64,000 nt of DNA from assembly GCA_004194705.1 (NCBI GenBank), contig SADC01000223.1, positions 62,001 through 126,000 on the forward strand, in the 5' to 3' direction. The translations under genes were made by a program, and so were the position numbers. This document shows positions 10,931 to 21,523 of this stretch, in pieces; within the stretch, counting starts at the first letter, position 1, and the number at the start of each line of letters is the position of its first letter. The DNA comes from Ditylenchus dipsaci (lineage: Eukaryota; Nematoda; Chromadorea; Rhabditida; Anguinidae). Under the pieces are notes generated by a model. That model was given only the letters and a program-made list of their open reading frames with translations. It did no database searches and was not told the origin of the DNA.

Positions 10931-11704
10931 TGACCTGAAAAACAGCTGCCTCTACTATTGTCGAATTCAGTCAATTTTTTGCTGTGTCCCCCTGAATATG
11001 TTTGAGTCCATCCTAATGTACGCGGACCTATCCTGCTGTTAAAGGACCATGGTTTTTGCGCGCAGCGGTTGTCCCCCGCCAATTCAAATTTTTTCATAAT
11101 CGTTGAACTTGTTTTCAACTTGGTTTCTTACAAATCAAGGCCTAGAATTAATTTTAGGTATAGTTTTGTTAGAACCAATTTGAAAAATCCGTACACAAGT
11201 TTAGTGATTAGGAAAAATATTTGAATTGGCGGGGGACATCGCTGCGCGCAAAAATCATGGTCCTTCAAGCACAACCAAAAAAAACACTAAAAGGCTATAT
11301 TAAGGAGAAAATGGACCGGCTGTGGCACTAGGCAGACATGGGAATCATGCTTTTTGAAAAAAATTGTTCTTTGGCCCTATTCACTTTTAGGGGGCAACAT
11401 TTTTCCTTGGTCCCTCTGCTGTTTTGAAGGTGACCATGTTGACCATAATCAACAGACATTTTTTAGCAGACATTTTAGCAGACATTTTTTTCTATGAATA
11501 ATAGTCATAAATGTTTTTATAGGACCGATAAAAGTCTGTTGGAGCAGTGAGTCTCAGCAGGTATGGGAATTACCTAGTACCTCCCGTAAATGGATATCGA
11601 CCTCGAGAACCCGAAATTTTGAATTTATTCGAAAGTAATTAAAAATCAATGTATCCTATCTAGAATCATGTCGTGAACACGGTCTGATAATGCAAAGATA
11701 GCTA

Positions 11705-11963
11705 CCGTATATTCTCTATTAGAAGGCCCGGGCCTTCTATTTTCAACCCTAAAAAGTCGGAAAAAAAATATTTCGATTTTAGATTTTTGGGTGCTCAACC
11801 AAAATTTTAAAAGTGGGATCAGGTAAGCTCGTGTTAACTAAGAAAACGCGAAAAACAGATTTGCGAATTTCTTTTTCTAGGCTGATATATAGGTCCTCAA
11901 GGGGGCCTACTATTAGAGAGGGGCCTTCTATTAGAGAGGGGCCTTCTAATCGAGAATATACGG
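11705..11963. mobile_element. Tigger/pogo-type MITE (word AGAAGGCC)
   Basis: It is flanked by TA (11703-11704, 11964-11965). The left end reads CCGTATATTCTCTATTAGAA, then a word hairpin TAGAAGGCC-CGGG-CCTTCTA and TTTTCAACCCT. The right end has GGGCCTTCTATTAGAGAGG followed by another copy ending in CGAGAATATACGG. The interior resembles 2620-2710 and part of 41380-41530. Confidence 0.8.
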
Positions 11964-11969
11964 TACTTT

Positions 11970-12124
11970 ACTTGCTTAGAAATTCCAGTGCTGGAGTAGT
12001 TTCGTACCCTGTAAGGTATTCAGATACACCCAGGTTGTTGAATCTATGTAAAGCTGCTCACGCGTTAGTACAAGGGCATTGCCTAACTATCGGTACCGAA
12101 GTGGAAGTGCTACCCAATGCTTAG
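11970..12124 (+). CDS. Possible exon, unidentified
   Basis: After TTGCTTAG (possible acceptor) an open frame reads RNSSAGVVSYPVRYSDTPRL and continues to TEVEVLPNA then stop. The composition is protein-like (no low complexity), but there is no recognisable family and no linked exon. It lies just outside the hAT element at 12199. Confidence 0.25.
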
Positions 12125-12402
12125 GTTAGCTAATGGATGAATATATCTTTAGTTGAATTGATACCTAATAACTAAAATCCCCGATAGCTCAATAGTACCA
12201 GGGATGCCAAAAACGGCAAAATTTTTTCAAAAAAGAATTAATTTGAAGAACGGCAAAAAACGGCAAAATTATACTACAAAAAATTTTGCCGTTTTTTTTG
12301 CCGTTTTTCATGTTCGTCATCAATCGCCTATATTTTTACTGGCAATTCCTAATATTTTGGTGTAGCATATATTGAGTTAGTTATTTAGATATATATATCA
12401 GT

Positions 12403-13830
12403 ATGGAGAACTCTAGGGAAGCTCAAGAAATTGGCTGTGTCAATAGTCCTCCAGGTCCAAAAGCAAGGCGAGAAAAAGTTTGTGGTTTAATATTTCTAAT
12501 TACTCACTGATATTTTACTCAGGTTGTCTATGATCCGACACGGCACACAACAAGTAAATGGTCAAGCAAGCTATATGGGCATCGCTTCGATAACCTGTTG
12601 GACGAAGGAGTCGGAAGCTCGTTGTCATATGCAATCACGAATATTGTCGGTCTACGCTGCAAAAAAATGCAACGACTGGTCTCAAGTATGTGTGCTCTTT
12701 TTGTTTAACTGTAATTCTACTACTATGTTAAGGTATCATCTTCAACTCCATGATGGTAATGCGGTGCTGCAAGATGATTTAAACAAATCTCTGCTAAAGT
12801 TTGCTTTCATCTCCAATCAGTCGTTCAGCGTAGTTCAAAACAAGAGCTTCATTATGTTTCTGGATAATTTCCGCAAATTCGTGTAAGTCACTGACTTTTG
12901 CATTTTACTGTTGCATCTGAAAACTGTTTACAGCATCAAGAATCCTCAAAGAGAAGCCAAAGATTTACTGCCATGTCGAACAACAATCAGCAATCGGGTG
13001 GAAGGCGCAATGAAGAGGAAGTTTCACAGAAGATAGTTGAGTTAAAAGCAAATAGAGGTGGACTTACCATGGACTTTTCCAAAAATCAAGTCGATTATAT
13101 ATAGCAGTAACAGCGCATTACATCAATTCATCTTGGTATTTTAAAAATCTTTTTGCACAACTACAGTCATATGATTGCGTTTCAGGAAAAAGATTGACTT
13201 TGTGCTTGCTTTCGCGCCGCTGCCGTCAGGACTGAAAAAGACTTCCGGGAATGTGAAAGCGTTGGTTGCATCGGAAATGAATGAACTTGGTATCAGCGAA
13301 GTTGACAGTAGCAAAATGTTCATAACAACAGATGAAGGATCAAACGTCAGCCCCCTTGGAGGAAGCAAACACCAACCGTGCATGTGCCATGTGGGATCAA
13401 CAATGGCTAAGCGAACTACTCGTCTCTACAAAAATTCCGTTCTTACAATGGACATCAAGAAGTCCACCTAGAAGTTTAAACAGGTTTGAAATGCGTTGAA
13501 AAGCTTATCGGGAATTGAGGTTTTTTATCTGTGTATTGTAACCGACTCAATTTAAAAAAATTCAGACAAATAGATCAGATAAAAAACGATGCTGGGATAG
13601 CGCTACGTTCTCCCGGGAACAAAAGGTTATCGTATTACGGAATGATCCAGTCACTGATGAAAAACAAGGAAACTCTAAAAGCTGCAATCATCAAGTTTGG
13701 TCAAGGAATTGCTTCTGCTACTACTCTATTGGAATTGGCGGAATATACTTTTTCAAAGAATACGTGTGCGTCTTAGAGCCAATAGCAAATATGGTCATGG
13801 AACACAAGTGAGATTTTTAACAAGACTCTT
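12403..13830 (+). pseudogene. hAT transposase, several exons, frameshifted
   Basis: The start is ATG 12403 (MENSREAQEIG) with a donor after ARREK. The next exon gives a BED-like finger (LRCKKC, then HLQLH) broken by one extra A in an A7 run. Next come LLKFAFISNQSFSVVQNKSF and FRKF, the hAT 'pFsvve..F..fl..f' block. At 12930 DLLPCRTTISNRVEGAMKR is the 'P-R-T-I' helix. At 13050 GGLTMDFS then DYIAVTAHYINSSW is the 'T-D-W..Y-x-VTaHyid' strand, with a 2-bp TA expansion breaking the frame. At 13310 MFITTDEGSNV and PCMCHV supply the second conserved Asp and the C-H pair. At 13600 RLSYYGMIQSL and at 13770 VLEPIANMVMEHK complete the usual order. The enzyme would have been a nuclear cut-and-paste transposase; this copy has stops. 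Confidence 0.8.
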
Positions 13831-14221
13831 CACTATCGTTACCGTAATTTTTTTAGCGGATTTATGCTTGGAAATTAATTGAGTTTTGGAACGAACATGT
13901 GTGCTTGAAGAAGTGCGATCTGCTGGTGGCCGGAGGAAAAGTTGAATTACGAATTCCTGCGGTGTCCAAAGACGACCAAAGTCCTGATTAAGGTGGAGTT
14001 CAATAATATATCTAAGCGTATGTAAGGATCCTTTGTTTCAGTGGAGATAATCAATATATGTTATATATATGTAATACCCTGCTTAAACTGCTGAATCAAC
14101 GACCCCCAAAAATTTCTGCATTTCAGTAACTTCATTCGTCTTGCGCTTGCTGCTAGGTGGATGTTGGCAGTTGCAGCTAGTAGCGCGCCAAGTAAAGGGC
14201 ATTCAAAAAACTCGATGTGTG

Positions 14222-15722
14222 CTATAGTGCCATCTCTGAAATAGGACGGCCGTCCCGAGTCTCACAATTTTCGACGTCTTCCGCCCGATCAAATTTTCGC
14301 CGTTCCGTCCTCCTGAAATTTTTTTTCGGCCGTCTCGCCCCGTCCAAATTTTTGCCGTCTCGGCCTGCGTCCTAATTTTTTTCGGCGTCTCCGCCCCGCC
14401 AATTAAAAAATCATTCATTGCTCTTAAAATTGTAAAAATTTGCAAATTTTGTCAGAGTATATGTTTATTAACATTAGTGGTATACAATTCCTATTTGATC
14501 CACATGAAGTTAATTATTTCGCTTTCATTCGACTGACTAAGTTCCTTATCCATCTTTTTTCTGTTTTTTTTATCTTTCTTTTTGAGTTCTAAATATTGTG
14601 TCAATAATTGACTCAATTCTTTCTTCTAACTCCTCGCTGCTGTCTTCTCAATGCATCGGTACAACGGTCACCGTAATGTCAATTCCCATAAACGCAAGCA
14701 GCTGCACGAAGAATACTTTACTGGATCGCGCTCCTACCAGACGTAGCAATATCGGTGCTGAATAGCAAAACTTCTTACTGCTGCTGACAATTTTTTTTAA
14801 CAAGTGCGCTTATGGTCTCTTCTCCAAGTTTTTTAATACTTTTTGCAGCTGCTTTCGTGTTGGTAATTTAAAACCGGGCACGCATTCGGCAAAGCTCTAA
14901 AAATTGTATTTTTATATGATTTGTTTGTTTAAAATACCTTAAGAAAAATTTTCTAATGTTCTCAGAGGTGTTGAGGATGTTGCCAACCACTTTATTACTG
15001 TTGTGAGCATAAACTTTCTTTGACCATCAACAACCTTCATAAATTCACAATTTTCACGGTTAACTACCTGCAAATTGCGATATGCAAGAAGGCTTTGCAA
15101 TAATTTAAGTATAATATTCTAACCTCTTCCGGTTTATATTCTGGATGTTTGGCCGAAAAATGTTTTTAAGCGAATTTTTATGCATCGGGCCAGCAGTACA
15201 TTTGGGTAAGTGCATTTTCCATTTGAATACCACCTTGTATATGCATTTTCTAAAAAAATGTTTACTAAAAAGTAAAAACAAAATTAAATTAAATCTGATT
15301 CCAGGAGCAAATTTGGGCCGCTTCACTTGAGCATTCTCTTCCACAATATTTTCATTTCTTTCGGATATTTCTTCTTCTAACATTATTTCAGCATTTTCAT
15401 CACTGCTGCTCCCGCTGACATTTGCTAATACAAGCAGAAAGAATATACATTTAAAAGAAAATGATGCTTCATTTATTAATAAATGAACAAAAGATAAGAA
15501 TTTCATATTTCTGTTGCTTTTATACTCTATTTTGCTCACCGGCCAACTGCCGTCTCAAGAAAATTGGCCGGCCGTCTGCCGTCTTAAAAAAATTGGCCGG
15601 CCGTCCTCCGTATCCGTCCTGAAATTTATTTTTCCCCGGCCGTCGCCGTCCCGTCCAAAATCAGGCCGTCTTAGGACGGGACGGCGACGGAACGGGCCCG
15701 GCAGGACGGCGACCCCACTATG
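14222..15722 (-). mobile_element. Second hAT relic nested in the first
   Basis: GC-rich ends built on repeated GGCCGTC / GACGGC words flank degenerate minus-strand coding sequence. That sequence has an acidic segment (SSSDENAEIMLEEEI, about 15410) and SFAECVPGFKLPTRKQLQK (about 14890), which matches the hAT 'PGyk.PsRk.L' block. It also has FVQLLAFMGIDITVTVVP with SSEELEERIESII (about 14650). Frames shift repeatedly. I could not identify a clean 8-bp duplication, so the exact ends are uncertain. Confidence 0.55.
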
Positions 15723-16262
15723 GTGCTGGGTAACTTCACAAGAAACCATCTGGATCCAAGAAGACAGCCGCGCTTATCCATCTTAGGACTAATTGGATAA
15801 ATGAAATCAAGTGAAATTTGCTTTATCGACGTTTCTCGCTTGAGTTGAATAAATGGCCTATTCTTGATCTACTGTATGTGTGCTGATCGGAATGCACAGG
15901 AAGGCGCCATAATGGACCGCCGCCGGTGGCACCGCCGAAGGTAACCGAAGAGGTGCTGCCGGTGGCGGCCAACTATGGAAGGCGCATGGTTGTTTGCAAT
16001 ATATATCATTGTAAAAAAAATATTGTGCTTTCTAGATAGACTAAGGCTAGGTAAGGGGTCAGGATCTCGACTTTTTTTGCGTTTGTTCCATTTCCAAAAA
16101 TATGGTCAACGATCTTTTTTATTGAATAAGTGGTCACTCTATTAAATATAGTATTGAAAATTGTCTGAAAAGTATGAAAACAGGAAGGCAATGAAAATCA
16201 CGTGCTCCAGGTTGATTCTAATTTATTAGCATATTTTATTAGCATTTATTTTATTATTAGCA

Positions 16263-16411
16263 TTAGGGGGCTCAAATATAGTATACCCACCCCAGAAATT
16301 TGCCTTGGTCCCCAAGCTGATTTTTTTGCAAAAAAATTTGTAAAAAAATCAGCTTGGGGGACCAGGCAAATTTCTGGGTGGGTATACTATAGTTCAGTGG
16401 GGTGGGTATAC
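16263..16411. repeat. Palindrome with TATACCCACCCC words
   Basis: AGTATACCCACCCCAGAAAT and the complement GGGTGGGTATACTAT bracket AAATTTGCCTTGGTCCCC and its mirror. The word resembles the TATAACCACCCCACT words of the element at 22047. A third word copy lies at 16397-16411. Confidence 0.65.
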
Positions 16412-17084
16412 TTAAGTTTAGCCGCATTAGGGTTATTAGCATATTTTTTTCGATCTCACAGCTAAATACTACTGATTGTGTTAATTATTAGTGTATGGAA
16501 GGTCTGAAAGTGTTAATTTTCAATGAAATATGGGACACGGAGATCGGAAACCAGCGAAACATGGGCGGTTGATGCTGAAACTTGAAAAACGGCAAAAAAA
16601 ACGGCAAAATCAATAAAAAAAAACGGCAAAATTTATCCTAGTATGATTTTGCTGTTTTTTGCCGTTCTTGAAAAAACGAAACGCCAAAGAAATTTTGCCG
16701 TTTTTTTGTCGTTTTGCCGTTTTTGGCATCCATGAATAGTACTGCAATGGAGTCAATAAAAGATAGGTTCGAGTCCCACCACAGGCGCTTAATTTGCCTT
16801 GCTTTTTTTTATCAAATTTTATCATCTTTACTGTTGATGGTCATTCCGCTTTAACAGTTGGCTAAATAAAGCCTTTTTTGCCTTAATTCGTCGCTTTTGG
16901 CATCTATTGCGACCGCATACCAATGTACGTTTGGTGACCAAACTTTGGTCCATTTTGGACATTTGTCCAAATGTGCCAAATGTCCCTTTACCGGTAGTAT
17001 ACCGTCAAATTTAGGATCCTCTTTGGATGCGCCACAACTGAGTTCGTAGGATCGACCCTAAGTAGCAATCAACTGTGGCATTTG

Positions 17085-17672
17085 ATTACCGGAAAAATAG
17101 TTTGGTTAGATGAGCTTTGCACATTGAAAAGATACCTTGCACCGGAATCCATGTTGGTGCTGTCACGATCTAGAAAAAAATTTTCCAGGTTGATAGAGCA
17201 TTAAAAAATATGATGTTACATAAAAATCCAAATTTCCCGAAAAGTCTATTTATGAAGACAGCAATTCTTTTGAAAGTTGAGTATAAACAAAATATATTCA
17301 ACAAGATGATGTCTCTATACACTTGGTTGAATGGCGCAGTAGATAGTGAGTTTGAGTGTAAGTAATACTCTCAACTTCGACCCCACTCTGTGCTATCAAT
17401 TGTTGCCATTTTTGCTTGGACCCTCTTGTTTTTTTTTACAAATTTTTTTTGATTTTCCAATTTTGACTTTTTGTGTTAGGGATCAAGACAAACAAGCTAA
17501 AAAAGGTATCTAGATACTCAAATAGATTAAAATCAAGAATATTTTAACCATAATATGGATATTTAGTCGATGTTCGGATTGGTATGTTCTGCCGGAACGA
17601 AAAACTGTTCCGGCAGAGATGTTCTGCCGCAACAGAATTTTGTTTCGCCGAAACATCAATGTTTCGGCGAAG
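17085..17672 (+). repeat. Direct duplicate of 7870-8495
   Basis: About 590 bp match 7870-8495 in the same orientation, from ATTACCGG-AAA to the palindrome rich in TTCGCCGAAACATC. Here the coding-like frame (LDELCTLKRYLAPESM) is interrupted sooner because an A-run is one base shorter. The 7.9-kb copy has 16 extra bases after TGCACATT. Confidence 0.8.
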
Positions 17673-17821
17673 TCTGAATGAGCCTACTGATTGCCCACAT
17701 TATATTAATAACAAATTTATAGAAGCTTTTCCTTTTATCAAAATCGACAATTTTGATAAACGGGGAATTTAAAAAACAACCACGTAAAGTTATTTGCATC
17801 AGTAGTAAAATGTTTAATTTT

Positions 17822-18303
17822 TAGTTCTTCACCTCAATATCGCAAAGATTTTTTGGAATTTCGCCTGGATACAGCCATCCAAAGAATGAACCAACGACTT
17901 TACAGGAAAATGTTGGTATGCAACTGCCGAAATCAGAGGCAACAACTTCACAGCCTAGCGAGCATATGTGGAATAGGCTGTACGAAATTTGGTAACAAAA
18001 CATTTTGGTAACAGCGAAATTTGGTAACAAACTTTTTGGTAACAGCGAAATTTGGTAACAGCGAAATTTGGTAACAAATTTTTGATAACGGCGAATTTCG
18101 GTAACAAATTTTTTGGTAATAGCGGAATTTCAATAAAAACTTTCTTATTAAACCCTTTACCAAAAAGTTTGTTACCAAATTTCGCTGTTGCCAAATTTCG
18201 CTGTTACTAAAATGTTTTGTTACCAAATTTCGTACAGCCTGTGGAATAAACCTTTGAAATGGATCTTTGAAACCATATCAAAACCTACTCCAAATCAATG
18301 ACG
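17822..18303 (+). pseudogene. Terminal exon of an unidentified gene, split by a transposon
   Basis: After TTTTTAG at 17814-17821 a frame reads FFTSISQRFFGISPGYSHPK and continues to SEHMWN at 17975. The element at 17976-18239 interrupts it. Resuming after one copy of the 9-bp duplication, the same frame runs through KPLKWIFETISKPTPNQ to a stop at about 18301. The frame is therefore open for about 72 codons only if the insertion is ignored. I do not recognise the protein, and upstream exons are not identified. Loss of the C-terminal 20 residues in this allele is expected unless the insert is spliced out. Confidence 0.55.
17976..18239. mobile_element. 264-bp MITE inside a coding exon, 9-bp target duplication
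   Basis: The target duplication TGTGGAATA is exact (17967-17975 and 18240-18248). The ends are GGCTGTACGAAATTTGG and its reverse complement. Both halves repeat the word TTTGGTAACAGCGAAA. A 9-bp duplication and ends starting with GG fit MULE or Merlin; I cannot decide between them. Confidence 0.9.
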
Positions 18304-18842
18304 CTAAAAAGTTAAGAAAAATTTAGATTTGGGCAAGAAGTGGGTGTTCTTTCAAGATTTTATTCTCTTTGCTTTTCGTTTTCTTTTGTGATAATAAATT
18401 CTTCTGTCTTTTTCCGTGTTCAACAACCATGTCATTGATTTCTAGTAATTTTTTTTTGTTTTTGGATTCAAAATAATGCGATTAAATCAGAAAAATACAC
18501 AAAATATGTCTTTTCGTTGAACAAAATTGTTTGAATTGCTTTTGTCATGACCAGAAATTTTCGTGTCAAGACTTCCATTTTTCGAACATTATTTTTGTTG
18601 ATTGAATGGTGAAGATAAGTGTGCTGATTGAGGGGGTTTCCTACACAAAGTTTTTAAGTCAGAGTTGTTCAGAATCAGCTTTTTCGGGTTAAAATCGTCC
18701 AAATGCCGAGAAATCAGGCCAATTGAGAAAAATTGGAAACTTAGCGAAGTGCTTTACGGTTGACTGATTGCAGTGATCTAAAATATTTAATTTTCAGAGC
18801 CTTTGACATCTTTTATTCTGTCGCTTATGCCTGGTGCCTGCA
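18304..18842. other. Intergenic spacer / syntaxin upstream region
   Basis: No gene or element recognised. TTTTCAG at about 18795 before the syntaxin ATG could mark a 5'-UTR intron or a trans-splice acceptor, but a splice-leader cannot be inferred from this alone. Confidence 0.3.
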
Positions 18843-20310
18843 ATGGTTAAAGACAGATTACTCGAATTCCAAGTAAGATTTTTATCCGATTGTGCAAAAT
18901 ATTCAAAAACACTTCAAATTGTAGAATCTTGCAAAGAAGAATACATCTAAAGCGGACAAATCGAACTCAAGTGATGGCTTCTCCTCGCGAAATGATGACT
19001 ATCCGAATGAGAGCACAGAATTCCTCAATGTGGATGACTGGGACGATATTGAAAGTGTAAGTTTCCATTTACTCAAGATTGTTCTGACCAGTTCTAATTT
19101 TAGTACTTGGATCAAGTCAAGAAGGCGCGCAACAGCTTGGATGAAATGGAAACATGCTTGGAGCAGATGAAGCGGATTCACAGTAATATCCTGATATCTC
19201 CAGGGGTCCATCCAAGTATGCCAATATTCAATTCCTATTTGCTTGATTAATTAATCCGCGTCGTTTTCAGAATTCACGACAGAACTAAACATAAACGTCG
19301 ACCGGTTCAAGCAGCTATCGCATGGAGTCACTAGCATTGTCAAAAGTAATGATTTATTGCGGACAAGTTACTGGTCTCACTTATTTTTAGGAATGAGTGA
19401 AGAAGCTCAGCGCGCCTCCAAGTCTAAAGAAGCGAATTCACGCATAAAAAAGAATCAGGTTGTCCTTTGTCAAATTTTACAGTGTCTGATTATACTGACC
19501 TCTTTTGTTATTTCAGGCAATGACGGTCAGCAGAAGACTGCACAATGTCCTGCAGTCGTTCAACGCGGAGCAAACTCACTATCGGGACAAGTGCAAGTCG
19601 AAGATCAACTCGTATCTATCTATTTGTGGGTTACTTCAACATAGTCTATATAGTAATTAATGTTTCTAGCCGGATTGCACATGCCAGAAGACGAGGTGGA
19701 TGAAGCAATCGAGAGTGGTCAGCTCTTCAACACTGTTGGGGTATGCGTTTGCTCTAAAGCTTTCTTTCATTCACCGATATTCGCTGAGTTTCAGATCATG
19801 ATGGCCGAGCGAGACAAGAAAATTCTGTTTGAAGATGTGAAATCTAGGCATGAAGACATCTTGAGGCTAGAAGACAGCATTCGGGAGCTACACGAAATAT
19901 TTCAAGATATGTCCATGCTGGTGGAAAGCCAAGTAAGTTGTGTTTTATTTGACCCATTTAGTCAGGATCTCATGACTTTTGTTTCAGGGGGAAATGCTGA
20001 ATCACATAGAGACTAATGTGGGATCTGCTACTGAGTACGCGACCAAAGCCCTCTACAGTGTGAACTACGCCAAGGAAGCCAAGAAGAGAAACATCAAGGC
20101 GAGTGTTCTTACCGGTGTCGGAAGACTTCTTTTCAAATCGAATGGTCTTTTCAGTTGAAAATTTGTCTTGCCATTTGCTGTCTGATCTCCATTGTCGTGT
20201 TGTTTCTCTTTGGTGGTGCCGCTTTCTGCTTCTATCTTGTACGTTTACCTACCTTGGTTTTGATTTTTTTATTTCACAGTTGGTTTTTGCAGCCCTTTGT
20301 TTGCCGATGA
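18843..20310 (+). CDS. Syntaxin-1-type plasma-membrane SNARE (Qa-SNARE)
   Basis: Ten exons: 18843-18872, 18925-19056, 19104-19215, 19271-19345, 19391-19458, 19517-19625, 19670-19740, 19795-19932, 19988-20098, then 20155 onward. The start MVKDRLLEFQ resembles the syntaxin-1 MTKDRL start. The N-terminal half is the Habc three-helix bundle. The SNARE motif is RHEDILRLEDSIRELHEIF to TKALYSV, with the zero-layer Gln in MLVESQGEML. It ends in a basic stretch (KEAKKR) and a hydrophobic anchor starting LKICLAICCLISIVVLFLF. The length of about 290-315 residues fits the family. Unlike the other genes here the frame is intact throughout. The last intron appears to use a GC donor (AAG|GCGAGT). The C-terminus is uncertain (20260-20368) because read-through and two acceptors are possible. 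The protein drives vesicle fusion with SNAP-25 and synaptobrevin-type partners. AATAAA at 20404 is a likely polyadenylation signal. Confidence 0.93.
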
Positions 20311-21523
20311 AGTCAGTTAGGAAAGAGCTTGTGGGTTTCATGCCTTATCTCAGGATCATCAAATGTTGAATTTCTGTTGTTTTCTGCCTTATGGAAGTTT
20401 TTTGAATAAATTTATTGTGGCCAATCATCTGCTGCCTCGTATGTTTCACTTGCATTTTTTTGCTATTCTTATTTGTCCTTACCTTGTTCTTGATGTGTCT
20501 TTGAAACACTGATGGAGTAGTGCATTTAAACATCTAATTGCTTAATTTTCGACTAATGTGGAAAATTCTGGACAGGAAACGAGATGCACTATTTCTGATT
20601 AGTTGTGCGATCTATCGGCTCTGGTATCAGAATGTGATCCAAGTTGATATCTTGCATTGTCCCAACTCTAATGGGCTAATCTTAAGTGGTGCCTCTTGTC
20701 CTTTATTATGGGTCAACTGAATTAGTTTTTGGAACAGGATTATTTCTGACCTGAAAATTTGGTTCTTTCAAAAATAATTTGCCTGATGTAATGTGTAAAG
20801 AAGACAAAAATATTTATGTTTTTGGTGACGTAATTTTTGGTCTTTTGTCCCGATCCCTTGGCTTCATGGCATTAATGGTTCTATGTGATCAGGGTTCGCA
20901 GATGTAAAAATGGAAAATCAGGATTTTGAACAAAAAAAATCTCTAAAAATCAGGATTTTGAACAAAAAATCTCTAAAAATCAGGATTTTGAACAAAAAAG
21001 TCTCTAAAAATCAGGTAATTCCTGATTTTTGGCGATCAAAAATCAGGATTTGAATTGAAAAATCAGGAAATTCCTGATAAATCAGGACATCTGCGAACCC
21101 TGTATGTGATCTTATCTATATCATTGTCAAGCGGTCAGTAGTCAATACGGCCGCAGCTTTTTTAATATTTTAAATCGGCCTTTCAAAGTTGGCACAGAGC
21201 TCGTAAAATCAATAGTCGACTGCAAGGGCTAAAGATTTCTTACAATGTTTGCTTATTTTTGTTTATTTTGATCTCTGTTGTATCATGTCTTGATCACTTC
21301 CTTTTTTGAAATGCATTGAACTTATTCGTTAGATGTGATAATTTATTGCATGGATTGCTTATGCTTGAATAAAAACTGTTCAAAAATGGATTCACATCGA
21401 ATTACGAGGTGTCTCAATGAATCGTTATGTGCGATTTAAATTTTTGCGTGTGGTTTACTAATTCACTGGATTGTCCGTCGCCATAAAATTTTCATGCAAA
21501 ACAATCTTATATTTTTTTAGAAT
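20311..21523. other. Syntaxin 3' flank and intergenic region
   Basis: Contains the AATAAA signal at about 20404 and the hAT-type MITE at 20890-21102. The rest shows no coding signal. TTTTTTTAG directly precedes the SDHAF2 start codon (21513-21520). Confidence 0.5.
20890..21102. mobile_element. hAT-type MITE, exact 8-bp duplication
   Basis: The target duplication is TATGTGAT (20882-20889, 21103-21110). The ends are CAGGGTTCGCAGATGT and its complement. The word AAAATCAGGATTTTGAAC is repeated three times near the left end and inverted at the right. Confidence 0.92.

Larger units (their letters stand above)
6869..11451. mobile_element. 4.6-kb inverted duplication carrying exon-like segments
   Basis: The sequence 6869-7588 recurs in reverse complement across 10078-11451. 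Shared landmarks are GGATAGGTCCGCGTACATT, the GCGCGCAGCG blocks, and the block shared with the MULE upstream region. The right arm is interrupted by about 0.75 kb (10185-10930). The interior holds exon-like sequence on both strands (7753-8150 plus, 9263-9522 minus) and smaller MITEs. No transposase is recognised inside. The element could be a non-autonomous MULE relative, given the shared block. Confidence 0.55.
12199..16734 (+). mobile_element. Near full-length hAT transposon with exact 8-bp target duplication
   Basis: The target duplication AATAGTAC is exact (12191-12198 and 16735-16742). The ends are CAGGGATGCCAAAAACGG and, inverted, CATGGATGCCAAAAACGG. Both ends contain several AACGGCAAAA words. 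The transposase gene lies at 12403-13830 in the plus direction. A second hAT relic is inserted at about 14222-15722 and a palindrome at 16263-16411. Its span is 4536 bp. Confidence 0.9.

Noticed and set aside
14222..15722. Clean 8-bp target duplication for the inner hAT relic
   Set aside because: Candidate flanks TGTGTGCT and GGTGCTGG do not match well enough to assert.
17971..18235. Repeated TTTGGTAACA units as a CRISPR-like or satellite array
   Set aside because: The repeats are mirrored within an element that has a 9-bp target duplication; they belong to the transposon ends.
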